Source: Phycisphaerae bacterium (GTDB lineage Bacteria; Planctomycetota; Phycisphaerae; UBA1845; Fen-1342). From it: a stretch of 64,000 bases of DNA. Below the pieces are notes generated by a model, which saw only the letters and a list, made by a program, of their open reading frames with translations, searched no databases and was not told the DNA's origin. The stretch lies in the NCBI GenBank assembly GCA_017999985.1, contig JAGNKU010000003.1, positions 248,001 through 312,000 of the forward strand, written 5' to 3'. Positions 41,643 through 51,452 of the stretch are shown here, piece by piece (position 1 is the stretch's first letter; each line of letters starts with the position of its first letter). A program made the translations under genes and the position numbers.

Positions 41643-43333
41643 TTCGCCGCTCCCGTCACCCGCTCGCGCAGCGCCAGCAGTGCCGGCATCACGCGTCCGA
41701 CCGTCCGCAGTGCCGCGCCCTCGTCATGGCCCGGCACGCCGCCGCAGGCGTCATGCAGCACGCGATACAGTGCGAACAGCTCGTCGTACACGCGCTGCTC
41801 TGCCGGGCGCGGCTTGAACGTCAAATCCTTGAAGCCCACCATGGCCCTCTGCGCGGCCGTCACCGTCGGGTGCGCTCCGCCCACCACCGCCCCGAAAATG
41901 GCGGCGCCGAGCGCGCAGGATTGCGAGGACCGGCTGATGCGGATTGGCCGGCCCAACACGTCCGCGTAGATCTGGTTCACAAGATCGTTCTTCTCGCCGA
42001 TGCCGCCGCAGTGCGTGATCTTTTCGATCCGCACGCCGTACTCCTCGTAGCGCTCGACGATAATGCGCGCCCCGAATGCGGTTGCCTCGATGGCCGAGCG
42101 GTACAGGTCCGCGAGCGTCGTGCGCAGCGTCTGCCCGACGACAAGGCCGGACAGGCGCGGGTTCACCAGGACCGTGCGGTTGCCGTTGTGCCAATCGAGC
42201 GTGAGCAGGCCGCACTGGCCCGCCCGCAGGCGCGCTGCCGCGGCCGTCAGCTCGGCGTGCCGGGCGCGGCCGCCGGCCAGTGTGGCGACCCAGTTGAAGA
42301 TGTCGCCGACCGCGGACTGCCCCGCCTCCAGCCCGTACATGCCCGGGATCACCGAGCCGGGCACGATGCCGCACAGACCCGGGATGTCCGGCAGCGGCTC
42401 ATCCGCCGGCCACACCGTGATGTCGCAGGTGCTGGTTCCGATGATCTTGACGAGCGTACCCGGTGCGACCCCGCTGCCCACCGCGCCGTGATGCGCGTCG
42501 AACGCCCCCGTCGCCACCGGCAAGCCGGCCGGCAGCCCGACGCGGCGCGCGATGTCGGCCGTCAAGCGTCCGGCCGGCACGCTCGACGGCGCCGCCCGGT
42601 CATACAGTCGTCCGCGCAGGTCTGCGAGGTCGGGATGAAGGGCCCGCAGAAAATCCGCGCTCGGCAGTCCGCCCCAGGCGGAATTGTACATGGCCTTGTG
42701 TCCCGCGGCACACACGCTGCGCACGATGTCGCGTGGCGCCATGTTGCCGGTGATGTACGCCGGCACGAAGTCGGCCAGCTCCACCCACGACGCGGCGTGC
42801 TTGAACACCGCCGGAGCCACGCGCCGGCAGTGCAGCACCTTTGACCAGAACCACTCCGAGGAGTACACGCCGCCGCACTTCGCGAGGTATGGTTCCCCGC
42901 GCCGACGGGCCAGTTCGGTAATTTCGGTGGCCTCCGCATGCGACGTGTGGTCTTTCCAGAGCCAGGCCTGCGCGTCCGGGTGCTTCGCGAACTTCGCCGT
43001 CAGGGCCAGCGGGACCCCATCCGCACCGATCGGCAGGGGGGTCGACCCGGTCGTGTCGATGCCGATCCCGACGACGCGGTCCGGCGAAAAGCCCTTCACG
43101 CGGGTAGCCGCCCGCACCGCGCGCCGCACGCTCCGCACCAGGCTGGGTACATAGTCGCCGGGATGCTGTCGCGCGAGGTGGGGCTGGGCCGCATCCATGA
43201 TCACGCCGCGCTCGCCGCTCGGGTAGTGAACCACCGTCCCGGCGATCTCGGCGCCGGTGCGGCAGTCGACGACCAGGGTCCGCACGGAATTGGTGCCGAA
43301 GTCGACGCCGAGTGAGAATGACGGAATGCTCAA
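41639..43333 (-). CDS. araB: Ribulokinase
   Basis: A 564-residue FGGY-family kinase phosphorylating L-ribulose. The first ATPase segment SLGVDFGTNSVRTLVVD follows the start directly. GIDTTGSTPLP, GAFDAHHGAVGSG, KIIGTSTCDI and THCGGIGEKNDLVNQ are conserved blocks of AraB. I chose TTG at 43333, because GAGGAG lies 7 nt upstream and homology begins there; the open frame extends to 43492 with non-coding-like content. It is the first gene of the operon. The gap to the divergent galM-type gene is 306 bp. Confidence 0.93.
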   Translation of the reverse strand: MSIPSFSLGVDFGTNSVRTLVVDCRTGAEIAGTVVHYPSGERGVIMDAAQPHLARQHPGDYVPSLVRSVRRAVRAATRVKGFSPDRVVGIGIDTTGSTPLPIGADGVPLALTAKFAKHPDAQAWLWKDHTSHAEATEITELARRRGEPYLAKCGGVYSSEWFWSKVLHCRRVAPAVFKHAASWVELADFVPAYITGNMAPRDIVRSVCAAGHKAMYNSAWGGLPSADFLRALHPDLADLRGRLYDRAAPSSVPAGRLTADIARRVGLPAGLPVATGAFDAHHGAVGSGVAPGTLVKIIGTSTCDITVWPADEPLPDIPGLCGIVPGSVIPGMYGLEAGQSAVGDIFNWVATLAGGRARHAELTAAAARLRAGQCGLLTLDWHNGNRTVLVNPRLSGLVVGQTLRTTLADLYRSAIEATAFGARIIVERYEEYGVRIEKITHCGGIGEKNDLVNQIYADVLGRPIRISRSSQSCALGAAIFGAVVGGAHPTVTAAQRAMVGFKDLTFKPRPAEQRVYDELFALYRVLHDACGGVPGHDEGAALRTVGRVMPALLALRERVTGAAK

Positions 43334-43639
43334 GTCTGAACTCCTCAACCCAAAGACGCCGGACGAGTTGTGCGCGACCGAAACGCTGCGCCGGCGCCCG
43401 CGCGTAGCAGGCTCGGCGGGGTGCAGGGCAATGTAACGGGCGGCGCGCGTTTGATCCAGTGCGGCTGCTATTCTCGCAACGCCCTGCAGCACGCGGTGGC
43501 GGCTGCGCGGTGCGACGGGGGCCCGCGCGGTGGACGCGCCGCACGGGGCCCGTTAGAGTTTCGCCCGTGGACCATCATGTCCGCAGGATTCACAGGCGGT
43601 ACGTGTGATCCGCCGCTCGACATTGAAGGAGTCGCTCGC
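43334..43639. other. Divergent control region of the arabinose genes
   Basis: A 306-bp gap between araB (minus) and the lipoprotein epimerase gene (plus). It must hold promoters in both directions. I see no good -35/-10 pair, operator dyad or regulator gene nearby, so arabinose control is not evident from the sequence. Confidence 0.4.
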
Positions 43640-44809
43640 ATGAAAGTCCGCGCTGCAATCATGAGTTGGAAAGGCGCTCACGTCGCAATGGCACTGACGC
43701 TGCTCGTTTTCAGCACGCAGTTGCTCGGCTGCGCGCTCGCGGGGCCCGTGCCCGGCACGACCGTCGAACCGTGGGGCACGATCGACGGCCGGCCGGTGCG
43801 CCTCTACACGCTGAAAAATGACCACGGGCTCATGATGCGCGTCACCAACTACGGCGCGACGATCACCGAGCTGCACGCGCCCGACCGTAACGGCCAGCTC
43901 GCCGACATCGTGCTCGGCTACGACTCCCTGGCGGGCTACATCGCCTCCTCACCTTACTTCGGCTGCATCGCCGGCCGCTGCGCGAACCGCATCGCGGACG
44001 GGCGGTTCAACCTGGACGGCACGGCGGTGCAGCTCGCCCGCAACGACGGCCCGCACCACCTGCACGGCGGTGTCAAGGGCTTTGACAAGCACGTTTGGGA
44101 AGCGCGGCTGCTGCCGACCGCCGACGGGCCGGCGCTGCGCCTCGCGCGCACTTCCCCCGTGGGCGAAGAGAACTACCCGGGCGAGCTGCGTGTCGTCGTC
44201 ACGTATACACTCACGCAGGGTAATGAGCTGATCACCGACATCGAAGCACACGCGAACGCGCCCACCCTCTGCAACCTCGCGCAGCACACTTACTGGAATC
44301 TCGCCGGTCATGCCAGCGGCCCGGTCGACAACCAAATCCTCACGTTGCATGCCACCCATTACACGCCCGTCAGCGCTGCGCTCATCCCCACCGGCGAGCG
44401 CGCCCCCGTCGCCGGTACGCCGTTCGATTTCACCCAGCCCAAGCCGATCGGCCGCGACCGCGCGGCCGTCGGCGGCAATCCCGTCGGCTATGACCACAAT
44501 TTCGTGGTCAACGGATCGCCGCGCGAAATGCGCCCCGTTGCCCGCGTGCTCGATCCGGCCTCCGGCCGCGTCATGGAGCTGTCGGCGAATCAGCCCGGCG
44601 TGCAGTTCTACGGCGGCAACTTCCTCGATGGATCTCTGGTTGGCAAGGGTGGCGTGAAGTACCCGCAATACGGCGGCTTCTGCCTGGAAACGCAGTGCTT
44701 CCCCAACGCCATCAACACGCCGGCGTGGGTGCAGCCAGTCCTGCGGCCGGGCGAGACGTACCACCACCGCATGGTGACGCGCTTCACGACGGACAAGGCG
44801 GCGCAGTAG
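43640..44809 (+). CDS. galM: Aldose 1-epimerase, lipoprotein
   Basis: A 389-residue mutarotase that interconverts alpha and beta sugar anomers. The N-terminus has a lipoprotein signal with the lipobox LLGC, so the enzyme is probably anchored outside the cytoplasmic membrane. The catalytic fold is clear: NYGATITELHAPD, GRCANRIADGRF, HLHGGVKGFDKHVWEA, NLAQHTYWNLAG and LETQCFPNA with the catalytic His and Glu. The ATG at 43640 has AAGGAG 9 nt upstream. It is divergent from araB and 136 bp before a GH51 gene, so it may process arabinose or galactose released outside. Confidence 0.92.
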   Translation: MKVRAAIMSWKGAHVAMALTLLVFSTQLLGCALAGPVPGTTVEPWGTIDGRPVRLYTLKNDHGLMMRVTNYGATITELHAPDRNGQLADIVLGYDSLAGYIASSPYFGCIAGRCANRIADGRFNLDGTAVQLARNDGPHHLHGGVKGFDKHVWEARLLPTADGPALRLARTSPVGEENYPGELRVVVTYTLTQGNELITDIEAHANAPTLCNLAQHTYWNLAGHASGPVDNQILTLHATHYTPVSAALIPTGERAPVAGTPFDFTQPKPIGRDRAAVGGNPVGYDHNFVVNGSPREMRPVARVLDPASGRVMELSANQPGVQFYGGNFLDGSLVGKGGVKYPQYGGFCLETQCFPNAINTPAWVQPVLRPGETYHHRMVTRFTTDKAAQ

Positions 44810-44945
44810 CGCGGCGCCGCATCCGTTCCGACATCGCCGCCGCTGAGGCGGCCACAAGACCGACGGTGGACTTGCGGGTGACGGCGCGGCCGCCGCGCGG
44901 GCTACATGTGCGCCGCTGACCTGTAGCGCGCGGAGGAGCCAAGTC

Positions 44946-47336
44946 ATGAGCGGGATGTACGTCGGACGTTGCGGTCAACCGGGAATTGCCTGGGTCATGG
45001 TGCTGTCGCTCGCGGCGGCGGCGTTGGCCAACGAAAACCTGCTCGACAACGCGGACTTCGAGGCGCTGGCAAACGGGCAGCCGCGGGGCTGGACACCGCA
45101 TACGTGGGCCGGCGCCGGCGAGTACACAGTCGTGGAGCCGGGGCGCGCGGGCGGGCACGCGCTCCAGATCTCCGCGGCGTCAGGCGGTGACCTGTCGTGG
45201 CAGGCGCAGGTCACGGTGAAGCCGGCCGGCGTGTATCGCCTGAGTGGGTGGATTCGCACGGCAGATGTGAACGCCGGCAGCGGGCGCGGAGCGCTGCTGA
45301 ACGTGCACGAGCTGCCGGGGGCGGCAACGCGGGCCGTGACGGGAACGCAGGACTGGACACACGTTGAGAGCATTGTCCGGGTCGGGGACCGTGAGCAGAT
45401 CACGGTGCATTGCCTCTTCGGCGGCTGGGGGCAGTCCACCGGGACGGCGGCCTATGACGACCTGCGGCTTGAAGAGCTTGACCTCCGTGACGTGCAGCCG
45501 CACGTGACCGTCTTCGCACAGCGCAAACGCGCGCCGATCGACCCATTCATCTACGGGCAGTTCATCGAGCACCTCGGGCGGTGCATCTACGGCGGGATCT
45601 GGGCGGAGATGCTGGAGGACCGCAAGTTCTACTTCCCGATCGAGGTGGAGTACCGGCCGTACCGCGCCGAGCCGCACGACCGGGTCATGTTGTTTCCCGT
45701 GGTGGCGCGGTCGCCGTGGCAGATCATCGGACCGGCCGCGGGGGTGACGATGGAGCGCGCCGGCGCATTCGTCGGTGAGCACACGCCGCTGCTGCAGCCG
45801 GGGGCGGCGATTCAGCAGAATGATCTCAACCTGGTCGCCGGGCGGCAGTACGCCGGGTACGTCTGGCTCAAGTCGACCGGCACGGCCCGGGTGACGGTGA
45901 CATTGTCAGGGGCGGACGGTGTGGTGGAGATTCCTGGGGTAGCCGGCAATTACGCCCGGCATCCGTTTGCGTTCACCGCGCGGGAGACGACGGACACGGC
46001 GAGCTTGCGGATCGCCGTGGCAGAGGCGCCGGCATACGTCGGCACCGTGTCGCTCATGCCGGCGGACAACGTGCAAGGACTGCGGAAAGACACGCTGGAG
46101 CTGATCCGGCAGCTCAATGCGCCCATCTATCGCTGGCCCGGCGGGAATTTCGTCAGCGGCTACGACTGGCGCGACGGAATCGGCGACCGCGATCGCCGGT
46201 CGCCGCGGAAGAATCCGGCCTGGAGCGGGGTCGAGCACAACGACTTCGGCATCGACGAGTTCATGGTCTTCTGCCGCCTGGCCGGGACGGAGCCGCTCAT
46301 CGCAGTGAACACCGGCTTCGGTGACGCGTACTCGGCGGCGCAGGAGGTCGAATACTGCAACGGCGGCGTGGATACGCTCGGCGGGCAGTGGCGGGCGGCG
46401 AACGGGCACGCCGAGCCGTACGGCGTGCGGTGGTGGTGCATCGGCAACGAGATGTACGGCGACTGGCAACTCGGCCACATGCGCCTGGAGCACTACGTGC
46501 TCAAGCACAATGCCGTGGTCGACCGGATGCGGGCGGTCGATTCCGGGCTGCAACTGGTGGGCGTGGGTGCGGTGGGGGACTGGTCGCGCGGGATGCTGCG
46601 CGCGTGCGCCGGGCACATGGACTTCCTCAGTGAGCATTTCTACTGCGGCGTCATGGACGACGTGGTCAGCCATGTGCAGCAGATTCCGTTGAACATCCGG
46701 CGGATCGCCGACGCCCACCGCGCGTACCGGCGGGAGATCCCCGGGCTGGTGGAGCGAAACATCCGCATCGCGCTGGACGAGTGGAACTACTGGTCCGACC
46801 GCGACGGATACGTGTATGGCGACCTCGGGGCGCGCTACCGGCAGCGCGACGCGCTGGGCGTGGCGGCGGGCCTCCACGAGTACTTCCGGCAGTCCGACGT
46901 CTTCAAGATGGCGAACTATGCCCAGACAGTAAACGTCATCGGGTGCATCAAGACCACGAAGACCGCGGCGTTCCTGGACACCACCGCGCTGCCGCTGATG
47001 CTCTACCGCGCACAGTTCGGGACAGTGCCGCTCGAGATCGAGGGCAATGCCGAGCTGCTGGCGCTCGACGTCGCCGCGGCGTGGACGGAGGCCAGCGACG
47101 CGCTGACGATCGCGGTGGTGAATCCCAACGCCACGGCGGTGGCGCTGCGCGTCGATGTGGACGGGGCGAACCCGGACGGTGCGGGTGCGATGTGGCAGAT
47201 TGCCCACGATGACCCAAACGCATACAACGATGCCCAGAACCAGCGTGTGAAAATCGTGCCGGGGCCGTTCACGTTTGATGGCCAACTGCGCGTACCGGCG
47301 TATGGCGTCGCGCTGTACCGCGTCAACGCGAAGTGA
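44946..47336 (+). CDS. Secreted alpha-L-arabinofuranosidase, GH51
   Basis: A 796-residue exported enzyme that releases L-arabinose from arabinan or arabinoxylan. A signal peptide covers the first ~28 residues. Residues ~30-180 form a CBM4/9-like carbohydrate-binding domain (NADFEALANGQPRGWTPH start). The GH51 barrel has the acid/base Glu502 in IGNEMYGDW and the nucleophile Glu612 in ALDEWNYW, with IYRWPGGNFVSGYDW as a further hallmark. The C-terminal beta domain ends in AYGVALYRV. It sits between an epimerase and the GH105 fusion and opposite araBDA, so it supplies the arabinose pathway. Confidence 0.94.
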   Translation: MSGMYVGRCGQPGIAWVMVLSLAAAALANENLLDNADFEALANGQPRGWTPHTWAGAGEYTVVEPGRAGGHALQISAASGGDLSWQAQVTVKPAGVYRLSGWIRTADVNAGSGRGALLNVHELPGAATRAVTGTQDWTHVESIVRVGDREQITVHCLFGGWGQSTGTAAYDDLRLEELDLRDVQPHVTVFAQRKRAPIDPFIYGQFIEHLGRCIYGGIWAEMLEDRKFYFPIEVEYRPYRAEPHDRVMLFPVVARSPWQIIGPAAGVTMERAGAFVGEHTPLLQPGAAIQQNDLNLVAGRQYAGYVWLKSTGTARVTVTLSGADGVVEIPGVAGNYARHPFAFTARETTDTASLRIAVAEAPAYVGTVSLMPADNVQGLRKDTLELIRQLNAPIYRWPGGNFVSGYDWRDGIGDRDRRSPRKNPAWSGVEHNDFGIDEFMVFCRLAGTEPLIAVNTGFGDAYSAAQEVEYCNGGVDTLGGQWRAANGHAEPYGVRWWCIGNEMYGDWQLGHMRLEHYVLKHNAVVDRMRAVDSGLQLVGVGAVGDWSRGMLRACAGHMDFLSEHFYCGVMDDVVSHVQQIPLNIRRIADAHRAYRREIPGLVERNIRIALDEWNYWSDRDGYVYGDLGARYRQRDALGVAAGLHEYFRQSDVFKMANYAQTVNVIGCIKTTKTAAFLDTTALPLMLYRAQFGTVPLEIEGNAELLALDVAAAWTEASDALTIAVVNPNATAVALRVDVDGANPDGAGAMWQIAHDDPNAYNDAQNQRVKIVPGPFTFDGQLRVPAYGVALYRVNAK

Positions 47337-47611
47337 CTTGCGGCTTGATTTCGCGGCGCGTGGGTTGCGCTCTGACACATCTTCGGCACCGCGCCGCGCG
47401 CATCGTGCGCCGGTGACCACGGACCCTAGCATGGAGAGACGGAACGGGTGATGCGCCAGGCAATGGACCGGGTTGCGCGCCAGCCTCCGTCCACAAGTGG
47501 GAGCCGCGGTGATGCGGCTGCCTGGCGCGCCCCGCCAGCGGAGTCAGGCCGAGCGGCGCGCGACGTTGGACGTCTCAGCGCGCGCCGTGGTCACCGGAGT
47601 CGGCCAGGCAC

Positions 47612-47758
47612 GTGCTTGACCTGCCGGCGCGGTTTCATAAGATCGTCGCAACCACGGGCAGGCTGCGCCACGAGTTCGACGACCACGGTGACCGCGCGTA
47701 CAACCCGACCGGGTGGCTCCACGTCGTGCGCGGCGCGCTCAGGACGTTGCGGAGGTAG
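47612..47758 (+). CDS. Possible 48-residue ORF or gene remnant
   Basis: In the 429-bp gap before the GH105 fusion, one frame from GTG 47612 to the TAG at 47756-47758 looks coding: about 90% G or C at third positions and a plausible sequence with LDLPARFHKIVATTG and GDRAYNPTGWLHVV. The larger open frame in the other phase has much weaker third-base bias. The frame stays open upstream without an obvious start or ribosome site, so it may be the 3' remnant of a lost gene. I recognise no family. The rest of 47337-47765 shows nothing. Confidence 0.3.
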   Translation: MLDLPARFHKIVATTGRLRHEFDDHGDRAYNPTGWLHVVRGALRTLRR

Positions 47759-47765
47759 CCGCAGG

Positions 47766-50153
47766 ATGAAACGTGCCGCCTGGACGATGAGCACGCTGGC
47801 GTCGGTTGGCATGGCGCTGTGCGGACTGGCGGCGCGGGCCGGGACGGACACCGCCAATGATGGTCCGGCCGGCGAGAGCTTTCGCCGCTTCACGCACGAC
47901 GGGGCCTGGTGCTGGTTTGCCGACCCGCGGGCGGTGCATCACTCCGGCCCGCCCGCGCACACGTACGTCGGCTGGGTGAACAGCCAGGGCGACATCGTCG
48001 TCGGCGCGCTGGATCTCACGACGCAGGCGATCGACACCGTGATTCTCCAGCGGAAGTTTGAGTGCGACGACCACGCGGCGCCCGCGCTGGTGGTCCTGCC
48101 GGACGGGCGGCTGCGGGTGTTCTATTCCAAGCACGCGGATACGGTCATGCGGACGCGCATCACGGAGCGTGCGATGGACATCAGCGCGTGGGAGCCGGAG
48201 CAGACACTCGCATTGAACAACCCCGCCGAGCTGAAACCTGAACATCCCAACGCGGTGTGCTACCCGAATCCGGTCATGCGTGCCGACGGTACGCTGTTGC
48301 TGTTCTGGCGCGGTACGAACGGGCGACCCTGCTTCGCCGTGTCGACCGACGGTGGGGCCACCTTCGGGCTGGGCCGCATCGTGTTCCAGGCGCCGCAGGC
48401 CGACGCCCATAACCGCCCGTACCTGAAGGTGGCGAGCCGCGATGGCCAGATAGTGCACCTGGCGTTCACAACCGGGCATCCCCGTGACGAGGAGACCAAC
48501 AGCGTCTTTTATTGTTCGTTTGACGGACAGGTGTTTCGCCGTGCTGATGGAAGTGTGATCGGCAGCGTCGACACGCTGCCCATTGACCCGTCGGCGTGCG
48601 ACGTCATCCACGACGGGCCGGCGACGGGCGTGCGTGCATGGCTGTGGGATATTGCCGCGGATGCGGTGGGCCGCCCGGCGATTGCGTACACGCGTCTCCC
48701 GGCCGAGACACGCCACGTGTACTACTACGCGTGCTGGGATGGAGCCGGGTGGAGACAGACACCCGTCGCGGATGCCGGCGCCTGGTTCCCGCGATCGGCC
48801 CGCGCCGGGGTGGAGCGCGAGCCGCACTATTCCGCCGGAATCGTGCTGGATCATGCTGACCCGCGCCGCCTCTACCTGGCCCGGCCGCGGCAGGGCGTGT
48901 TCGAGCTCGAGCGCTGGGAGCTGTCCGCGCAGAACGGCCAGTGGCAGCACGCGGCGCTGACCGCGGGTTCGCAGTACGACAACGTGCGCCCGGTCGCAAT
49001 CCGCCAAGCGCACGCCGACGGTCCCCGCGTCTTGTGGATGTGTGTCGATCGCAGCTACGAACACTACACGCAGTACGCCTGCTCATTGCGGATGGACCGC
49101 CCCGAGCCGCCGCGCACCACGAACGCGCTCGACCCGGACACGATCGTGCGGACGATGGAGCGGGTGGGGCGCTGGCAACTCGCGAATCCGGCGGTGCATC
49201 CGGCGTGGGATTGGACGCACGGAGCGTTTTACGCGGGGTTGATGGCCCTGGTGCGCACCACGGCCGACCCGGCGTTCGAGCGGGCGGCGCTGGAGATCGG
49301 GCGGGCAGCCGAATGGAAGCCGGGCCCGCGCAAGTACTTCGCCGACGACCACTGCGTCGGGCAGATGTACATCGAGCTGTACCTGCGGCACCGCGACGAG
49401 GCGATGCTGGCGCCGATCCGCGCCGCGCTCGACGACTTCGCCGCTCAACCCGCGGATGAGCCCCTGGACTGGCGCAACGAAATCCACCTGCGCGAGTGGG
49501 CCTGGTGTGACGCGCTGTTCATGGGGCCGCCGACACTGGCACTGCTCTACGAGGCCACTCGCGACGCGCGCTACTTGCGAGAGCTCGACCGGCGGTGGTG
49601 GAAGACAACCGATTTCCTGTATGATCCGGGCGAGCATCTGTACTTCCGCGACGGCCGTTTCATCGCGAAGCGCGAGTCCAACGGCCAGAAGGTCTTCTGG
49701 AGCCGCGGCAATGGCTGGGTGCTCGCGGGTCTGGCACGCGTGTTGCAACACCTGCCGGCCGAGCATCCGACGCGCCCGCGCTACGAGCAGCTCTTCCGGA
49801 AAATGAGCGCGCGGATCGCGGCCCTGCAACAGGCGGACGGGCTTTGGCGCGCGAGCCTGCTGAATCCGGCCGGCTATCCGTACGCCGAAACGAGCGGCTC
49901 TGGCTTCTACTGCTTCGCGCTCGCGTGGGGCGTGAACGCCGGCCTCCTGGAGCAACAGCAGTACCGGCCGGTGGTCGAGCGAGCGTGGAGCGCGCTGGTC
50001 CGTTGCGTCGATTCGAACGGAATGCTCGAATGGGTGCAGCCGGTCGGCGACGACCCGCGGCGCGTCCGAGCAGCGCACACCGATGTCTACGGCGTCGGCG
50101 CGTTGCTGCTGGCGGGCGAACAGGTGCGGCGGCTGGTGCAAGAGTCACCGTAG
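47766..50153 (+). CDS. Exported BNR beta-propeller fused to GH105 unsaturated glycuronyl hydrolase
   Basis: A 795-residue protein with a signal peptide (cleavage near ARAGTD). Residues ~35-440 are a BNR_4-type beta-propeller, with repeats such as VVLPDGRLRVFYSKH, AVSTDGGATFGLG and AIAYTRLP; this fold also occurs in some polysaccharide lyases. Residues ~455-795 are a GH105/GH88-type (alpha/alpha)6 hydrolase: HPAWDWTHGAFYAGLMAL, ADDHCVGQMYIELYLRH, WCDALFMGPPTLALLYEATRD and FWSRGNGWVLAGLARVL. Such enzymes cut the unsaturated uronic acid ends left by lyases. The ATG at 47766 has GGAGG upstream; the open frame before it is not coding-like. The fusion could couple lyase and hydrolase steps on rhamnogalacturonan or a related polymer. 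Confidence 0.82.
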   Translation: MKRAAWTMSTLASVGMALCGLAARAGTDTANDGPAGESFRRFTHDGAWCWFADPRAVHHSGPPAHTYVGWVNSQGDIVVGALDLTTQAIDTVILQRKFECDDHAAPALVVLPDGRLRVFYSKHADTVMRTRITERAMDISAWEPEQTLALNNPAELKPEHPNAVCYPNPVMRADGTLLLFWRGTNGRPCFAVSTDGGATFGLGRIVFQAPQADAHNRPYLKVASRDGQIVHLAFTTGHPRDEETNSVFYCSFDGQVFRRADGSVIGSVDTLPIDPSACDVIHDGPATGVRAWLWDIAADAVGRPAIAYTRLPAETRHVYYYACWDGAGWRQTPVADAGAWFPRSARAGVEREPHYSAGIVLDHADPRRLYLARPRQGVFELERWELSAQNGQWQHAALTAGSQYDNVRPVAIRQAHADGPRVLWMCVDRSYEHYTQYACSLRMDRPEPPRTTNALDPDTIVRTMERVGRWQLANPAVHPAWDWTHGAFYAGLMALVRTTADPAFERAALEIGRAAEWKPGPRKYFADDHCVGQMYIELYLRHRDEAMLAPIRAALDDFAAQPADEPLDWRNEIHLREWAWCDALFMGPPTLALLYEATRDARYLRELDRRWWKTTDFLYDPGEHLYFRDGRFIAKRESNGQKVFWSRGNGWVLAGLARVLQHLPAEHPTRPRYEQLFRKMSARIAALQQADGLWRASLLNPAGYPYAETSGSGFYCFALAWGVNAGLLEQQQYRPVVERAWSALVRCVDSNGMLEWVQPVGDDPRRVRAAHTDVYGVGALLLAGEQVRRLVQESP

Positions 50154-50249
50154 CGGCAACGGATGATCACGACGCCGCGGGCGGTGCCCGCGCCAATTCC
50201 GCGACAGGACGTTCCGGAACAACTAGTGAGTGAGTAGCGAGGACATGTG

Positions 50250-51422
50250 ATGGCACTGCGTGCGGCAGCAGACGTGAAGGCGGATTTTGAGCGGCGCATG
50301 GGGCGACCGGCGACGGTGGTAGCGCGAGCCCCGGGCCGCGTCAACATCATCGGCGAGCACACGGACTACAACGAAGGTTTTGTGTTCCCGATGGCACTCG
50401 AGCAGTGCACGTGGGTGGCCGCTGCGCCCCGGACGGACGGACAGGTTCGGGTGGTCGCCGCGGAACTCAATGACGAGCAGCAATGGCCGCGCGGCGGGTG
50501 GTCCAAACAGGGCTTTCCGGGATGGACGAACTACGTCGCGGGTGTGGAAACGCTGGTCGGCGCCCTGCGCCCCGGCGCGCCCGGCGCCGACGTGCTTATC
50601 GCGAGTGACGTGCCTGTCGGCAGCGGCCTTTCCAGCTCCGCCGCGCTCGAAGTATCCACGGCCCTCGCCTTCGCGGCGCTCGGCGGCGTGACGCTGGAAG
50701 GGCAGCCGCTCGCCGACCTGGCCCGCCGCGCGGAGCACGAGTACGCACACGTGCCGTGCGGCATCATGGACCAGTATGTCAGCGTGCTGGCCCGGCGTGC
50801 GCATGCGTTTCTGCTCGACTGTCGCAGCCGGACGTGGGAACACGTGCCGCTGCAGCTTGGCGACGCGGTGGTGCTGGTCGTGAATTCCGGCGTACGGCAC
50901 GCACTGGCGTCGGGCGAGTACGCCGTGCGCCAGAAGCAGTGCCAGGCCGCGGTCGCGTATTTCCGCCAGCGCAACCCGGCCGTGCGGGCGCTGCGCGACG
51001 TGACGTCGGCGGACGTCGAGGCGCACCGGCGGCAGCTCGAGTCGCTTGTGGCCGCCCGGGCACGGCACGTGACGACCGAGGATGAGCGGACGCGGGCGGC
51101 GGCGGCCGCGCTGCGCAAAGGTGATCTCGAGACCCTCGGCCGGCTGCTGTACGCGTCGCACGAATCCCTGCGCCGGGATTACGAGGTGTCGTGCCCCGAG
51201 CTGGACCTGCTTGTCGACATCGTCCGCGGCGTGCCGGGTGCTTACGGCGCGCGCATGACCGGCGGCGGGTTCGGCGGCTGCATCGTGGCGATCGTCAAGC
51301 AGACGGCCGTGCCAGCGGTGACCGAGGCGGTGCGGGCGCGCTATGACGCTGCGGGCCACGGGCCCTCGTACGCGATCGTCACGCAGCCGGGCCCGGGCGC
51401 CGCGCTGGAGTTTCGCGCGTAG
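50250..51422 (+). CDS. galK: Galactokinase
   Basis: A 390-residue GHMP kinase phosphorylating galactose. It has the galactokinase signature GRVNIIGEHTDYNEGFVFPM, the ATP loop PVGSGLSSSAALEV, the CGIMDQYVS segment and the C-terminal GARMTGGGFGGCIVAI. The ATG at 50250 has CGAGGA 6 nt upstream. It is cytoplasmic. It lies 96 bp after the GH105 fusion and converges with the SSS symporter gene across 30 bp. No galT or galE is in the window. Confidence 0.95.
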   Translation: MALRAAADVKADFERRMGRPATVVARAPGRVNIIGEHTDYNEGFVFPMALEQCTWVAAAPRTDGQVRVVAAELNDEQQWPRGGWSKQGFPGWTNYVAGVETLVGALRPGAPGADVLIASDVPVGSGLSSSAALEVSTALAFAALGGVTLEGQPLADLARRAEHEYAHVPCGIMDQYVSVLARRAHAFLLDCRSRTWEHVPLQLGDAVVLVVNSGVRHALASGEYAVRQKQCQAAVAYFRQRNPAVRALRDVTSADVEAHRRQLESLVAARARHVTTEDERTRAAAAALRKGDLETLGRLLYASHESLRRDYEVSCPELDLLVDIVRGVPGAYGARMTGGGFGGCIVAIVKQTAVPAVTEAVRARYDAAGHGPSYAIVTQPGPGAALEFRA

Positions 51423-51452
51423 CGTCGCGCCGCCGGCAGGGCGTTGTGCCGG

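Noticed and set aside
47448-47765. N-terminal extension of the GH105 fusion
   Set aside because: The extra 106 codons are Arg/Ser-rich with weak third-base bias, and a signal peptide begins at the ATG at 47766.
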